A DNA stretch of 64,000 bases from Aquaspirillum sp. LM1 (GCF_002002905.1 NZ_CP019509.1:3281001-3345000); one strand, 5' to 3'. Counted from the stretch's first letter, positions 34,628-43,977 are shown. The notes: generated by a model not told the origin, from the sequence alone. Made by a program: numbers and translations.

Positions 34628-35701
34628 CTACCCCACCACCAAATGGTTATCCCACATCACTGCCAACCTCCGCCCGCGCGCCGGGTCCACCTCCCGCGTG
34701 CCCGCATCCACCCAATGCAGCTCACCATGCTCATTGCTGACCACCCAGGCGCGTTGGTCCGGGGTTGCAGCAATCCCTGCGGGGCGGGGGGTGGCGAATT
34801 CGCCCAGGTATTCGCCGTTGCGGTGCCAGAACAGCACGCGGTGGCCACGGGTGGCGGTGATGGCCAGCACCGGGCCGCAGGCGGCGATGCTGGCGGCGTA
34901 GCCCAGGCAGGCGGTTTCGATGGCTTCGGGGGCGCGCAGCAGGCTTAGGCCGTGGTCGCGATGCCACACGGCGGCCAGTGGCAGGCCGTGGTCGAGGTTT
35001 TCCGCTTGCAGGGCGACGCCATGCCAGCCGTCGCCGGCGTCGGCCAGGTGGCGGATGGACAGTTGTGCATCGGGCAGGGTCCAGCGCTCGCGTAGGGTGC
35101 CGCTGGCGGGGTCCAGCAGGCAGAGGTCGGGCTGCATGGTCTGGCGGTTGAGTTTGATGCGGCCGCTTTCCGGCAGGGTGAGGATGCCGCCGTTGGCCAC
35201 CAGCAGGCTGCCATCGGTGCAGGCCAGCAGTTGGTGCGGGCCGATGCCGGCGGAGGGAAATTCGCGGCGCACTTGCAGGGTGTCGGGGTCGCGCACGGCA
35301 ATCAGGCCGTGGCCGGTGTCGATATCGCTGTCGGTGGTATATAGCTGGCCGTGGGCGTAGACGCCGTGGCCAAAGCCGTGGCGGTTTTCCGGGTAGTCAA
35401 AGCGCGCCAGGGTGCGGCCGCGCTGCCAGTCAATATACTGGATTTCGCGGCCAGGGCGGCGGGCAAACACCCAGGCGCGGCCCCGGCGGCGTGGGTCGGG
35501 CTCGATGTGGTGGCCGCGTTGCGCCAGCGGCACGCCGCGCTGACCGTCCGGGCTGCCGGCGCGGTGTTCGCTGCGCGACAGGCTCCAGGCGGACAGCACT
35601 GCCAGCGGCGCGGCACCGGCGCGCGCCGGCAGGCTGACAGCCAGGCAGCCGGCGGCCAGGCCGTGCAAAAAGGTGCGTCGGTCAATCGCCATCGGATTCA
35701 T
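34628..35701 (-). CDS. DUF1513 periplasmic protein of the imelysin iron cluster
   Basis: 357 residues. Tat-like signal RRTFLHGLAAGCLAVSLPARAGA, then repeated strand motifs (LARFDYPENRHGFGHGVYA, GIGPHQLLACTDGSLLVANGG, HLADAGDGWHGVALQAEN) consistent with a beta-propeller. DUF1513 genes regularly follow imelysin and DUF1111 genes; the role in iron handling is not established. The start overlaps the end of the imelysin gene; ATG 35692 is an alternative. Last gene of this operon. Confidence 0.82.
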   Translation of the reverse strand: MNPMAIDRRTFLHGLAAGCLAVSLPARAGAAPLAVLSAWSLSRSEHRAGSPDGQRGVPLAQRGHHIEPDPRRRGRAWVFARRPGREIQYIDWQRGRTLARFDYPENRHGFGHGVYAHGQLYTTDSDIDTGHGLIAVRDPDTLQVRREFPSAGIGPHQLLACTDGSLLVANGGILTLPESGRIKLNRQTMQPDLCLLDPASGTLRERWTLPDAQLSIRHLADAGDGWHGVALQAENLDHGLPLAAVWHRDHGLSLLRAPEAIETACLGYAASIAACGPVLAITATRGHRVLFWHRNGEYLGEFATPRPAGIAATPDQRAWVVSNEHGELHWVDAGTREVDPARGRRLAVMWDNHLVVG

Positions 35702-36734
35702 TAAAGCTCACCGTAATGCCCAGCGCGTCGGTCACCGGGTTTTCCAATAGGGTTTGGGTGTGTTTCAGCGCTTGCGCGGCGGCCTGGCCGGCACCGGGTT
35801 TGCCGGGGGTGAGCGGGTCAGGCAGGGCGGCGATGGCCTGGCGGCTGGCTTCCAGGCTGTCGCGCAGTTGGCGGGCCAGCACCGGTTTGTCGGCGGCGTG
35901 GTCCAGGTAGTCCGCCAGGCCGCTGTGGCCGTCGGCACCGCGAATCAGCGTGCGCAGGGTGTCAAACTGGCGCAGTACGGCAGCCTTGCTGCTGCCGCTG
36001 CGCTGGCCGGGCACGGCGTCGGCTTTCAGGCGCGGCAGCTTGAGCAGGGTTTTGTCGCGCAGTTCGTTGATACCGGCAATCAGCAGATTGGCCAGTTCTT
36101 CGATGGCGGCGCTGGCCTTGGGGTAAAGCTGGGTGTCGGCCTGGCCAGCGCGGGCCAGTTGGCCGGCAAACTCGCGCCAGTCGGTGGCCAGTTGGGCGGT
36201 GTGGGCGGCGGCGTCCTGGCCTTGTTGCGTCAGCCAGGCGCAGCGCGCCGGCTGGCTGAGTTGGGCCGGGCGGGTCCACAGCAGGTATTCGATGGCGGCC
36301 AGGCCACGGGCGGGTGCGCCCACGCGCTGGGCGGCGTCGGGCTGACGACCTGCATCGGCGCTGATGGCCTGTTCAATGGCGTCGGGACGGGCGGGCTGGA
36401 AGGCCAGTTGGCGGTGGCTGCGCGCCAGCGCGGTGGGGCCCCAGTTCAGCGGGGCGACCGCCATCCAGTCCAGATAGGCGTCGCGCCAGCGCTGGCGGGC
36501 GGCATCCAGCCGCTGGGCGTCGGGCGCGGCGCACAGCGTATTCAGCGCCTCGGACAGGGTCTGGCTGTGGCGGGCCAGTTGCTGATAGCGCGGCAGCAGG
36601 GTGGTTTCGCCCACTTCGCGCAGCAGCTGGCCGTCGCGCGGGCCGGGTTCGACAGCCAGCGCCGCTGGCGCGGTGGCCAGCATGGGCAGCGCCAGCAACA
36701 GGGAAAGCAATCGGATCATGGTAGGGCTCGGCAA
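35682..36734 (-). CDS. Imelysin-family (peptidase M75-like) periplasmic protein, second paralogue
   Basis: 350 residues, signal peptide through ALAVEPG, all-helical imelysin fold. The characteristic GxHxxE motif appears as GLAAIEYLLW: the histidine is replaced by alanine while the glutamate remains. Insulin-cleaving peptidase activity is doubtful in the whole family; EfeO-like relatives bind iron. The initiator could also be the ATG at 36719 (MIRLLSLLLALPML). It lies between DUF1111 and DUF1513 genes with short gaps. Confidence 0.85.
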   Translation of the reverse strand: MPSPTMIRLLSLLLALPMLATAPAALAVEPGPRDGQLLREVGETTLLPRYQQLARHSQTLSEALNTLCAAPDAQRLDAARQRWRDAYLDWMAVAPLNWGPTALARSHRQLAFQPARPDAIEQAISADAGRQPDAAQRVGAPARGLAAIEYLLWTRPAQLSQPARCAWLTQQGQDAAAHTAQLATDWREFAGQLARAGQADTQLYPKASAAIEELANLLIAGINELRDKTLLKLPRLKADAVPGQRSGSSKAAVLRQFDTLRTLIRGADGHSGLADYLDHAADKPVLARQLRDSLEASRQAIAALPDPLTPGKPGAGQAAAQALKHTQTLLENPVTDALGITVSFNESDGD

Positions 36735-36772
36735 GAAAAATGCGCCCGTCGGCAGGCCGGCGGGCGCAGGGG

Positions 36773-38173
36773 TTACAGCGAGTTCAAAAAGCTCAGCAGG
36801 GCGTCGCGGTCAGCCTTGTTGAACTGCACAAAGCGTTGCTTGGCGGCTTCGGCCTCGCCGCCGTGCCAGAGAATGGCCTCGGTCAGGTTGCGGGCGCGGC
36901 CATCGTGCAGGTAATGGGTGTGCTCGTTGACATCATTGAACAAACCGATGCCCCACAGCGGCGGGGTTTTCCATTCGCGGCCATCGGCCAGCCCATCCGG
37001 TCGGTGGTCGGCCAGCCCTTCACCCATGTCGTGCAGCAGCAGGTCGGTGTAGGGGCGGATGCGCTGTTTAGACACTTCCGGCACGCCGGCCAGCACACCG
37101 GTGGTGTAGTTGGCCACATGGCAGCTGGTGCAGCGCGCCTGGTTGAACAGCCATTGACCACGGCGTACCTGCTCGCTGTCGGCGTTGCGCTGCGCCGGCA
37201 CGGCCAGGGTGCGGCTGTAAAAAATCACCGCGTCCATTTTATTGGCGGGGATTTCCGGCTGGCCGCCGGACGGCGCGCGCAGGCAGTCGGTTTGCGCTGG
37301 CATGCATTCTTCGTGGCGAAATTTGGGCGAGGTGATGCCGATATCGCCTAAAAATGCACCGGCGGATTGGTGGGCGACGGTGGCAACGTTGGCTTTCCAG
37401 CCAAAGCGGCCAATCAGCTTTTTGCCGGCGTAGGCGTCGTGGACGTAGTTGGGCCGGCCAGACACGCCGTCAGGGCCGGTTTTTTGTTGCTGGGCAATCG
37501 CCAGAATATCCTGCTCGCGGATGGCTTCCAGCAGGCCCAGGCCAATCACTTGCGGGGCGATGCGCGGCGAGACTTCCACTTTGGCGTGCATCGGGCCGTA
37601 GCCCAGCTCGGTGAAGGCGTAACTGGGCGCGCGCAGGCTGTAGGCTTCGCCATCGGGGAACTGGCCTGGCTGTTCGCGGTAGCTGATCTGCACCTTGCCT
37701 TCTGGCTTCACGCCGGGAATGGCGTCGTTGTTGAACTGGCCGCCGTACACCGGTTCGGGCTTGCCGGCCACCGACAGGCGAAACAGCAAGGCCATGGGCT
37801 GCTCGGCCTGCAATTGATGGTCAAAGGCCGGCGGCGCGCCACGGCCATCCAGGGCATGACAGGCCCCGCACGAGCGGGCAATGAAATGCGGGCCCAGGCC
37901 ATCGCGGGCGGTGGTGGACGATGGCGCTTCCACCCAGGCTTTCTTGAAGAAAGAATTGCCGACAAAAAACTGCGTTTGCCGGTCGGTGTGCATATTGGCC
38001 GCCGGCAGCGAGAAGGCGTTGCGGCCGGTTTCATATACGGTGGTGTCGCCGCCGAGTTTTTCATCGCCGGGGCGATAGTCGGCCAGTTGATTGGCGGCAA
38101 AGCCGGTGGTCAGCGCCACGGCTGAAACGGCCAGCGCCGCCCCCAGCCAGGGACGAAGGGTAAGAATAGACAT
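36773..38173 (-). CDS. Di-haem c-type oxidoreductase, DUF1111 family
   Basis: 466 residues, N-terminal signal/anchor MSILTLRPWLGAALAVSAVALTTGFA. Two CxxCH haem-attachment motifs are visible: CGACH at residues 102-106 and CTSCH near residue 350. GPHFIARSCGACHALDGRG and TPPLWGIGLFNDVNEHTHYLHDGRARNLTEAILWHGGEA are family signatures, related to MauG/CcpA-type di-haem proteins. It probably carries out redox chemistry on iron or a ligand in the periplasm, in partnership with the imelysins either side. Confidence 0.88.
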   Translation of the reverse strand: MSILTLRPWLGAALAVSAVALTTGFAANQLADYRPGDEKLGGDTTVYETGRNAFSLPAANMHTDRQTQFFVGNSFFKKAWVEAPSSTTARDGLGPHFIARSCGACHALDGRGAPPAFDHQLQAEQPMALLFRLSVAGKPEPVYGGQFNNDAIPGVKPEGKVQISYREQPGQFPDGEAYSLRAPSYAFTELGYGPMHAKVEVSPRIAPQVIGLGLLEAIREQDILAIAQQQKTGPDGVSGRPNYVHDAYAGKKLIGRFGWKANVATVAHQSAGAFLGDIGITSPKFRHEECMPAQTDCLRAPSGGQPEIPANKMDAVIFYSRTLAVPAQRNADSEQVRRGQWLFNQARCTSCHVANYTTGVLAGVPEVSKQRIRPYTDLLLHDMGEGLADHRPDGLADGREWKTPPLWGIGLFNDVNEHTHYLHDGRARNLTEAILWHGGEAEAAKQRFVQFNKADRDALLSFLNSL

Positions 38174-38342
38174 CAGACACTCCCGAACAGATCAAATAAA
38201 GAGGCTTGCCGGACCAGGGCTGGTGGACACGGCGGGCAAGGCTGGCTGGCCTTCTGGCTGGCTGGCGGATCAGTCGGGAAGAAGGCGGGCGCAGGCGTCC
38301 CGCTGGCGCGGCCATAGCCGCCGCGCCCTGGCCGGCGGGCGT

Positions 38343-39482
38343 TTAACCCTTGACGTTAAGCTTGCGGATGCCCAGCGCCTTGGCGGCTTCCACCAGGCTG
38401 TTGGCCTGTTTTTTCAGGGCGTTGATGGTGGCTTGCACGCGCTTGCGGCCATCGGCTTGCACAATTTCCTGGTCAAACGGGGCTTTGATGCCCTGGGCGG
38501 CGGCCAGGGTGGCGTCCATGTCGGCGCTCACCTTGTCGGCGGCTTTGGCGTCTTTGTCGGCCACCAGGTCGCGCAGGCTGGGGCCCTTGAGCACGCTGCC
38601 GTCCAGGCGCTGGTATTCACCCAGCCAGACATTGCGGATGCCCAGCGCATTGGTGAGGATGTCGCGGTGGGTGTTGTCGGAGAAGCACGAGTGTTCGTCT
38701 TCCTGGTTTTTGCTGTCCAGCGCCACTTCCATGCGCTCGCCGGCCAGCTCGGCGCGCGACAGCACGCCAATGCCCACCATCATCTTGCGCAGCGCGTCCG
38801 GGTCTTTTTCAAACTTGGCGCGGTAGTTGGCGCTATTGGCTTGCCAGGCTTTGGCCACGCTGGCGATATCTTCCACCAGCAGGTCGGCAATGATTTTCAG
38901 GTAGTCACGGCGGCGGTCGGCATTGGCGGCCTGGCCATCGACAAAATCATTCCAGCTGCGTTTGCCGGGGCCGTTGGCGTCAAAATCCTGGCCCCACAGC
39001 AAAAATTCGATGGCGTGATAGCCGGTGGAGATGTTTTCTTCGCCGCCGCGCTCGTTCAGTGCCGCCAGCTTGTCCTTGCTCAGCACAATCTTGCGGTTGT
39101 TGATGATGCCGCTGTTGGCCTTGCCCTTGACCGAATCAATATAGGCTTCGTCCAGCGGCCAGGCATTGATGCGGCCTTCCGGGCCTTTGGCGTCGTCAAT
39201 CGGGCCGCTGTAAAAACGGAAGGCTTCGGTCTGGCCGTAGGGTTCGCGCGCGGCCAGCCAGGCCTGGCGGGCGCTGGTCAGCGTGGCTTCGCTGGGGGTG
39301 GCGACAAAAGCATGGATGGCGTCGCGCAGCAAGCGGGCGCTGGTCAGCGTATCAGTGTAGCTGGCTTCCACCACGGTGGCGTAATGGCGGGCCACGTCTT
39401 CACGCGACACCGGCCCGGCAAAGGCGGAAGACGACAACACAGCAGCAGACAGGGCAAAACCAAGCAGGGTGTGACGGAACAT
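38343..39482 (-). CDS. Imelysin-family iron-associated periplasmic protein, first paralogue
   Basis: 379 residues, signal peptide ending SSSAFAG. The motif GYHAIEFLLWGQDF is the intact GxHxxE signature, unlike the paralogue downstream. PYGQTEAFRFYSGPIDDAKGPEGRINAWPLDEAYID and EDEHSCFSDNTHRDI are typical of the IrpA/ICMP-like branch. It heads the four-gene cluster, with a Fur-like palindrome about 40 bases before its start. The likely role is periplasmic iron binding rather than proteolysis. Confidence 0.9.
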   Translation of the reverse strand: MFRHTLLGFALSAAVLSSSAFAGPVSREDVARHYATVVEASYTDTLTSARLLRDAIHAFVATPSEATLTSARQAWLAAREPYGQTEAFRFYSGPIDDAKGPEGRINAWPLDEAYIDSVKGKANSGIINNRKIVLSKDKLAALNERGGEENISTGYHAIEFLLWGQDFDANGPGKRSWNDFVDGQAANADRRRDYLKIIADLLVEDIASVAKAWQANSANYRAKFEKDPDALRKMMVGIGVLSRAELAGERMEVALDSKNQEDEHSCFSDNTHRDILTNALGIRNVWLGEYQRLDGSVLKGPSLRDLVADKDAKAADKVSADMDATLAAAQGIKAPFDQEIVQADGRKRVQATINALKKQANSLVEAAKALGIRKLNVKG

Positions 39483-39521
39483 GGCGGGTATCCCAAACGG
39501 AAGTGAGCGTATTTGAACGAA

Positions 39522-39543
39522 GATGATAGTTGCTATCATTATC
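39522..39543. promoter_or_regulatory. Fur box controlling the imelysin cluster
   Basis: ATGATAG-TTG-CTATCAT is a perfect palindrome inside a wider GATGATAG...TATC match to the Fur consensus (on the minus strand, GATAATGATAG). Its placement just upstream of the imelysin start implies iron repression of all four genes. Confidence 0.8.
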
Positions 39544-39789
39544 AGCAGTCAATCGCCGCGCCGTCTTAAGAGTTGATATGAATCAACCTTATTCCCGCCC
39601 GCCTCCCCGCCCCAGCAACAGGCATCACACTCCTGACACCAGGCTGTCAGGAGCAGGTGATTATCATGACTGTCACGCATTACCCCCCTTGCCCAGCCAC
39701 TTGCCGTATGGCCACCCCAGTGGGTGGCCTGATGGGAATTCAGGGGGTTTCCCTGTGTGTGTTACCTGCTTATTTAAAGGAGTTTGCCC

Positions 39790-40161
39790 ATGTTATCTCC
39801 CAATATGACCATTCTGGTGGTCAGCGACCCGATGATCAGCGCACGTTTTTATCAGGCCGTACTGGGCCTGGCACCGGTGGAGCTGTCCGCTACTTTTGCC
39901 CTGTTTGTGCTGCCCGGCGGGCTGAAGCTGGGCCTGTGGCAGCGTGAGGGTGTGGTGCCCAGTGTGACCGCAGCGCCCGGCTGCGTTGAACTGGCCGCGG
40001 CGCTGGCAGATGAAGCCAGCTTGCAGCAGATGCACCAGCACTGGCAAACCCTGGGGCTGGAGGTGATTCAGGCCCCCACCGCCATGGACTTTGGCCTGAC
40101 CATGACTGCCGCCGACCCGGACGGCCATCGCTTGCGGGTGTTTGTGCCGGCGGCAATGTAA
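39790..40161 (+). CDS. VOC-superfamily (glyoxalase-like) protein
   Basis: 123 residues with paired beta-alpha-beta-beta-beta units: MTILVVSDPMISARFYQAVLGL and LGLEVIQAPTAMDFGLTMTAADPDGHRLRVFVP. The ADPDGHRLRVF ending is typical of bleomycin-resistance/glyoxalase-like proteins; the substrate cannot be inferred. AAAGGAG precedes ATG 39790 by about eight bases. The leader contains GGCCACCCC-AG-TGGGTGGCC, a possible hairpin. The gene is followed about 100 bases later by an ISAs1 copy. Confidence 0.82.
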   Translation: MLSPNMTILVVSDPMISARFYQAVLGLAPVELSATFALFVLPGGLKLGLWQREGVVPSVTAAPGCVELAAALADEASLQQMHQHWQTLGLEVIQAPTAMDFGLTMTAADPDGHRLRVFVPAAM

Positions 40162-40264
40162 GCCACGCACCGGGTTGGCCCAGGCAATGCCCATGGCGTG
40201 GCGGATGGCAACGGGTTTAGCCAAATCAGCCCGGTGGGGCATGCCGACATGCCGCCGGGTGCGA

Positions 40265-41526
40265 CAGGGCAATCGCATGAATGCCATTGCCCTAACGCCT
40301 ACAAGCCATGACGCCCCAGACTGTTCACCTGCCCCTGATTTGTGTAGCGTCCCGCTTTTTGGGAGCGACTCATGGAGACAGAAGGCAAGTTGCAGCTAGC
40401 GGATGTGTTTGTCTCCATCACCGACCCTCGCCAAACCCGCAAGACACGGCACGATCTGGTCGAAGTGCTCGTGGTCGCCGTCAACGGCGTACTGGCCGGT
40501 GCCGACACCTTCGTCGAGATCGAAGCCTGGGCCAACGAGAAACTGACATGGTTTCGTCGCTATCTCAAGCTGGAACACGGCATTCCCTCTCATGACACGT
40601 TTGGGCGGCTGTTCGGGCTGATTGATCCAACAGAATTCGAGTCTGCCTTTCAACGCTGGGTTCGCAGCATACTGCCCGCTCTGGCTGCTCAGGATGTGGT
40701 GGCAATCGACGGCAAAACCAGCCGACGCTCCGGCAAGGTGGACGCCACCGCACTGCATCTGGTCAGCGCCTTTGCCGCCGGGGCCGGGCTGGTGATGGGA
40801 CAAACGGCAACGGCAAAAAAATCCAATGAAAAAACCGCCATCCCGACGCTGCTCAATACCCTGGCGCTGGAAGGTTGCATCGTGACCATCGACGCGATGG
40901 GCACGCAAACCAACATTGCCCAGGCCATCCGCGACAAGAAAGCTGACTATGTTCTGGCGGTCAAGGACAACCACCCTACGCTCGCCGACTCAATGCGCGA
41001 CTTCTTCACACAGTTCCAATCTGCCCCGGCGGAACAAACCCCGCACAGCTTTCATGAGCAGATAGAGAAGGATCACGGACGTATTGAACATCGTCGCTGC
41101 TACGTCTTCGACCAACTGGATTGTCTGTACAAACCAACGCAATGGCCTGATTTATATGCTTTTGTGGTGATGGATTCAGAGCGTCTGGTCAAAGGCAAAA
41201 CCACCCGCGAGCAGCGCTACTACCTCACCAGTCTGGCAGCGGATGCACAACGCCTGGCGCATGCCATCAGGGCGCATTGGTCAGTTGAGAACCGCCTGCA
41301 CTGGTGCATGGACGTGGTGTTTGGTGATGATCAGATGCGTGCCCGTACGGGCCATGCCGCGCACAACCTGGCGGTGCTCAAGCACATCACGCTGAATCTG
41401 ATTCGGCTGGATCCGATTCCGCGCAAGGGGGGCATCAAGGTGCGCCGACTGATTGCGGCGACGTCGGATGAATACCGTGAGCAGCTCTTCGGACTTGGGC
41501 GGGCGTGAATTCATGCGATTGCCCTG
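40265..41526 (+). mobile_element. ISAs1-family insertion sequence, complete
   Basis: Bounded by perfect 18-base inverted repeats CAGGGCAATCGCATGAAT (40265-40282) and its complement (41509-41526); 1262 bp with one transposase. I see no target duplication, so the flanks have been rearranged or the copy is old. Its right end is only 13 bases from the next, related element. Confidence 0.88.
40372..41508 (+). CDS. ISAs1-family transposase
   Basis: 378 residues. DUF4338-like N-terminal helical region, then the DDE core with VAIDGKTSRRS (first D), VTIDAMGTQTN (second D) and WSVENRLHWCMDVVFGDD (E). Uninterrupted and with intact ends, so probably mobile. GGGAG precedes ATG 40372. Confidence 0.92.
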   Translation: METEGKLQLADVFVSITDPRQTRKTRHDLVEVLVVAVNGVLAGADTFVEIEAWANEKLTWFRRYLKLEHGIPSHDTFGRLFGLIDPTEFESAFQRWVRSILPALAAQDVVAIDGKTSRRSGKVDATALHLVSAFAAGAGLVMGQTATAKKSNEKTAIPTLLNTLALEGCIVTIDAMGTQTNIAQAIRDKKADYVLAVKDNHPTLADSMRDFFTQFQSAPAEQTPHSFHEQIEKDHGRIEHRRCYVFDQLDCLYKPTQWPDLYAFVVMDSERLVKGKTTREQRYYLTSLAADAQRLAHAIRAHWSVENRLHWCMDVVFGDDQMRARTGHAAHNLAVLKHITLNLIRLDPIPRKGGIKVRRLIAATSDEYREQLFGLGRA

Positions 41527-41581
41527 GCTGGTCCAGCAGCAGAGCAATCGCATGAATGCCATGATCCTAACCACCGGTAGC

Positions 41582-42796
41582 TGTAGAAGTCGCGACCAGA
41601 TCTGACAGTCTCCCGTTCTGACGGTGCTGGATTGTCAGATCAAATTCAAGCTTGCGACTTTCTCGCTCCACGCCTCCTTCCCTGCAATCAGGGTTTGCAC
41701 AGGCGTGCGTCCGCAGCACATCTTACCCTGATGAGTTCGCTCATTGTTGTAATAGGCCATCCAGGCATCAAGATCAGCCTGTAACTCGTCCAGCGACAGG
41801 TACAGCTTGCGCCGGAACGCCACCTGATAAAACTCCTGCAAGATCGTTTTGTGGAAGCGCTCGCAGATGCCGTTCGTCTGTGGATGCCTCGCCTTGGTCT
41901 TGGTATGCTCAATGTCGTTCAGAGCCAGATAAAGCTGGTAATCATGGGTTTCCGGCTTGCCGCAATACTCTGTGCCGCGATCGGTCAGCATGCGGATGAT
42001 GCCCATGCCGTGTTCGTCAAAGAACGGCAACACCCGGTCATTCAACAGATCAGCGGCGGTAATTGGCGTCTTGGTCGTGTAGAGCTTGGTCATGGCGACC
42101 TTGCTGTAGGTATCGACGAAAGTCTGCTGATAAATCCGCCCAACACCTTTGATCGTGCCGACGTAGAAGGTGTCCTGCGACCCGAGGTAGCCGGGATGGG
42201 CGGTTTCGATTTCGCCATGGGCCAGATCATCGTCCTGCTTACGCTCCAGCGCCGCCACCTGGGCATCAGTCAGCAGGATGCCTTGTTCGGCAGCCTGTTT
42301 CTCCAGTGCGGCCAGACGCTGCTTGAACGAAGCCAGACTATTGCGCAACCAGATGGAACGAACGCCAGACGGTGAAACGAAGATGCCTCGCTGGCGAAGT
42401 TCGTTGCTGGCTCTGACCTGACCGTGGGCAGGTTGCTCAATGGCGTAGGCGAGAACAGCCGTTTCTGTGGCTTCTGCCACCCGATTCTTTGGGTTCGGTT
42501 TACGCCGGTTGCTGTCGAACAGTGCTTCGACACCGCCTTCGGCAACGGCATTCTGGTAACGGTAGAAGGTGTCACGGGACAGGCCCATCACCTTGCAAGC
42601 TTTTGAGACGTTGCCCAATTCGGCGGCCAGATTCAGCAGGCCGATCTTGTGACGAATGACATTCTGGTTGAAACTGCTCATGGGGTTGCTCCCTGGCGCT
42701 CTCGCGCTGTTTTGATGAAGATTCGCACCTCTATCAAAACGGGTAACCCCACCCTTTGGCAAGGCCCTGCTGTCAGATCAAGTCTGAACTTCTACA
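41582..42796 (-). mobile_element. IS481-family insertion sequence
   Basis: Imperfect 26-base inverted repeats: TGTAGAAGT...ATCTGACA at 41582-41607 and the inverse at 42771-42796; 1215 bp with one transposase gene. The insertion point is within the last codons of an ISAs1 transposase. No clear duplication flanks it. Confidence 0.85.
41635..42681 (-). CDS. IS481-family transposase
   Basis: 348 residues. N-terminal helix-turn-helix (LLNLAAELGNVSKACKVMGLSRDTFYRY), then the rve-type catalytic core with VDTYSKVAMTKLY, TDRGTEYCG and NGICERFHKTILQEFY providing D, D and E. ATG 42681 gives MSSFNQNVIRHKIGL; upstream in-frame codons run into the inverted repeat. Intact. Confidence 0.92.
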   Translation of the reverse strand: MSSFNQNVIRHKIGLLNLAAELGNVSKACKVMGLSRDTFYRYQNAVAEGGVEALFDSNRRKPNPKNRVAEATETAVLAYAIEQPAHGQVRASNELRQRGIFVSPSGVRSIWLRNSLASFKQRLAALEKQAAEQGILLTDAQVAALERKQDDDLAHGEIETAHPGYLGSQDTFYVGTIKGVGRIYQQTFVDTYSKVAMTKLYTTKTPITAADLLNDRVLPFFDEHGMGIIRMLTDRGTEYCGKPETHDYQLYLALNDIEHTKTKARHPQTNGICERFHKTILQEFYQVAFRRKLYLSLDELQADLDAWMAYYNNERTHQGKMCCGRTPVQTLIAGKEAWSEKVASLNLI

Positions 42797-43891
42797 CAAC
42801 AGCTGCTCACGATAGCCCACATTCGACAACGCCCTCATCTTGCGTCGGCGCATGCTCAATGTGCTCTCATCATTCACCCGCATCATGTTCAACGCCATTC
42901 GCCGAATCACCCCCAGATTCGACGCCGCATGCTTTGCACTTGTCTGATTGTCATCTTCTCCAAATTGCACATCCAGCACCCAGTGTTGCTGGTTTTCAAT
43001 CCGCCAGTGCTCTCGGATCGCCTGGGCTATCTTTTTCGGATCACTGATTGAACTCAGGTAGTAGCGCCGCTCCACGCTTGTCTTCCCCTTGATATGGCGG
43101 CTGGACTCCACCATCGCCACCGCTTTCAGCCCTGCCCATTGGGTCCGTTGCGCCAGCCAGGCCAGATCGGTGCTCACCGCCACTCGCCGGGTTTCCAGTC
43201 GGCCATGGTCTTTCTCCACGCTCTCGGTTTGCCGAACATAGCCCTGGCTGTCGCAGTCATCCAGCCACACACTGATGTCTTCGTACAGATTGGGGTGGTT
43301 TTCTTTCAGGGCGAGCACGTAATCCGCTTTGTTGTCAGTGAGGATTCTGGCTACGGATTTCTGACAGCCCATGGCGTCAATGGTGACGATGGCGCCTTTG
43401 AGCTCCAGTTGCGCCAGTATGTTTGGGATGGCGTGGATTTCATTATGTTTCTTGTCCACTTCCTGCACGCCAAGCACCAGCCTGGCCTGGGTGGCGAAGG
43501 CTGTCATCAGATGCACGCTCGATTGCGCGCCACGAGCGCTGCCGCGCAGGGTTTTGCCATCCAGCGCGATCTGATGACCAGCCAGGCTGGGCAGGGCTTC
43601 TTGCACCCAGGCGGAGAAAGCCTGGCTGAAGGCGGTTTTGTCGATGCGGCCCATCACGTCACTGAGTGTGTCGTGCGAGGGGATGCCGTTGGGCAGCGCC
43701 AGAAACGTGCGCAGCCAGGCTTCGTGTTCATGGGCAAAATCTTCGATGCCAACCCAGTCTTCCTGGCCGCAGAGGGTGGCGCACAGGGTGATCATCACGA
43801 TGTCTTCGAGTGCGTGCAGTTTGTTGCGAGTGATGCGGCGAGGGTCAGGAAGTGTGGCGAAGTGGCGTTGGGGTGAGTTCAGGGTTTGCAC
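42773..43891 (-). CDS. ISAs1-family transposase, last residues replaced by IS481 insertion
   Basis: 372 residues. DDE residues in IALDGKTLRGSARG, IVTIDAMGCQ and WRIENQQHWVLDVQFGEDD are intact. The terminal CRSSDLI is encoded by the IS481 end; the original tail was probably ATGG. As only about four residues are lost, the protein may still work. GTG 43891 is chosen, preceded by GGAG; the longer frame extends beyond the element's own inverted repeat. Confidence 0.85.
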   Translation of the reverse strand: MQTLNSPQRHFATLPDPRRITRNKLHALEDIVMITLCATLCGQEDWVGIEDFAHEHEAWLRTFLALPNGIPSHDTLSDVMGRIDKTAFSQAFSAWVQEALPSLAGHQIALDGKTLRGSARGAQSSVHLMTAFATQARLVLGVQEVDKKHNEIHAIPNILAQLELKGAIVTIDAMGCQKSVARILTDNKADYVLALKENHPNLYEDISVWLDDCDSQGYVRQTESVEKDHGRLETRRVAVSTDLAWLAQRTQWAGLKAVAMVESSRHIKGKTSVERRYYLSSISDPKKIAQAIREHWRIENQQHWVLDVQFGEDDNQTSAKHAASNLGVIRRMALNMMRVNDESTLSMRRRKMRALSNVGYREQLLCRSSDLI

Positions 43892-43977
43892 AATGGGCTC
43901 CGGGCTTTGGCTGAGCTGACTGTTGTTTTGTCGATTGTGCGGGCAGGGCTCCCTTTTTGCATAGCGCGATTGCCCTG

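Larger units (their letters stand above)
41540..43977 (-). mobile_element. Second ISAs1-family element, interrupted by IS481
   Basis: Ends CAGAGCAATCGC at 41540 and its partner GCGATTGCCCTG at 43966-43977 are inverted repeats like those of the first copy. The IS481 element (41582-42796) lies 42 bases inside the left end. Removing it joins YREQLL to ATGG and a stop, restoring a normal transposase C-terminus. It is a different ISAs1 species from the first copy, as the proteins share only moderate identity. Confidence 0.8.
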
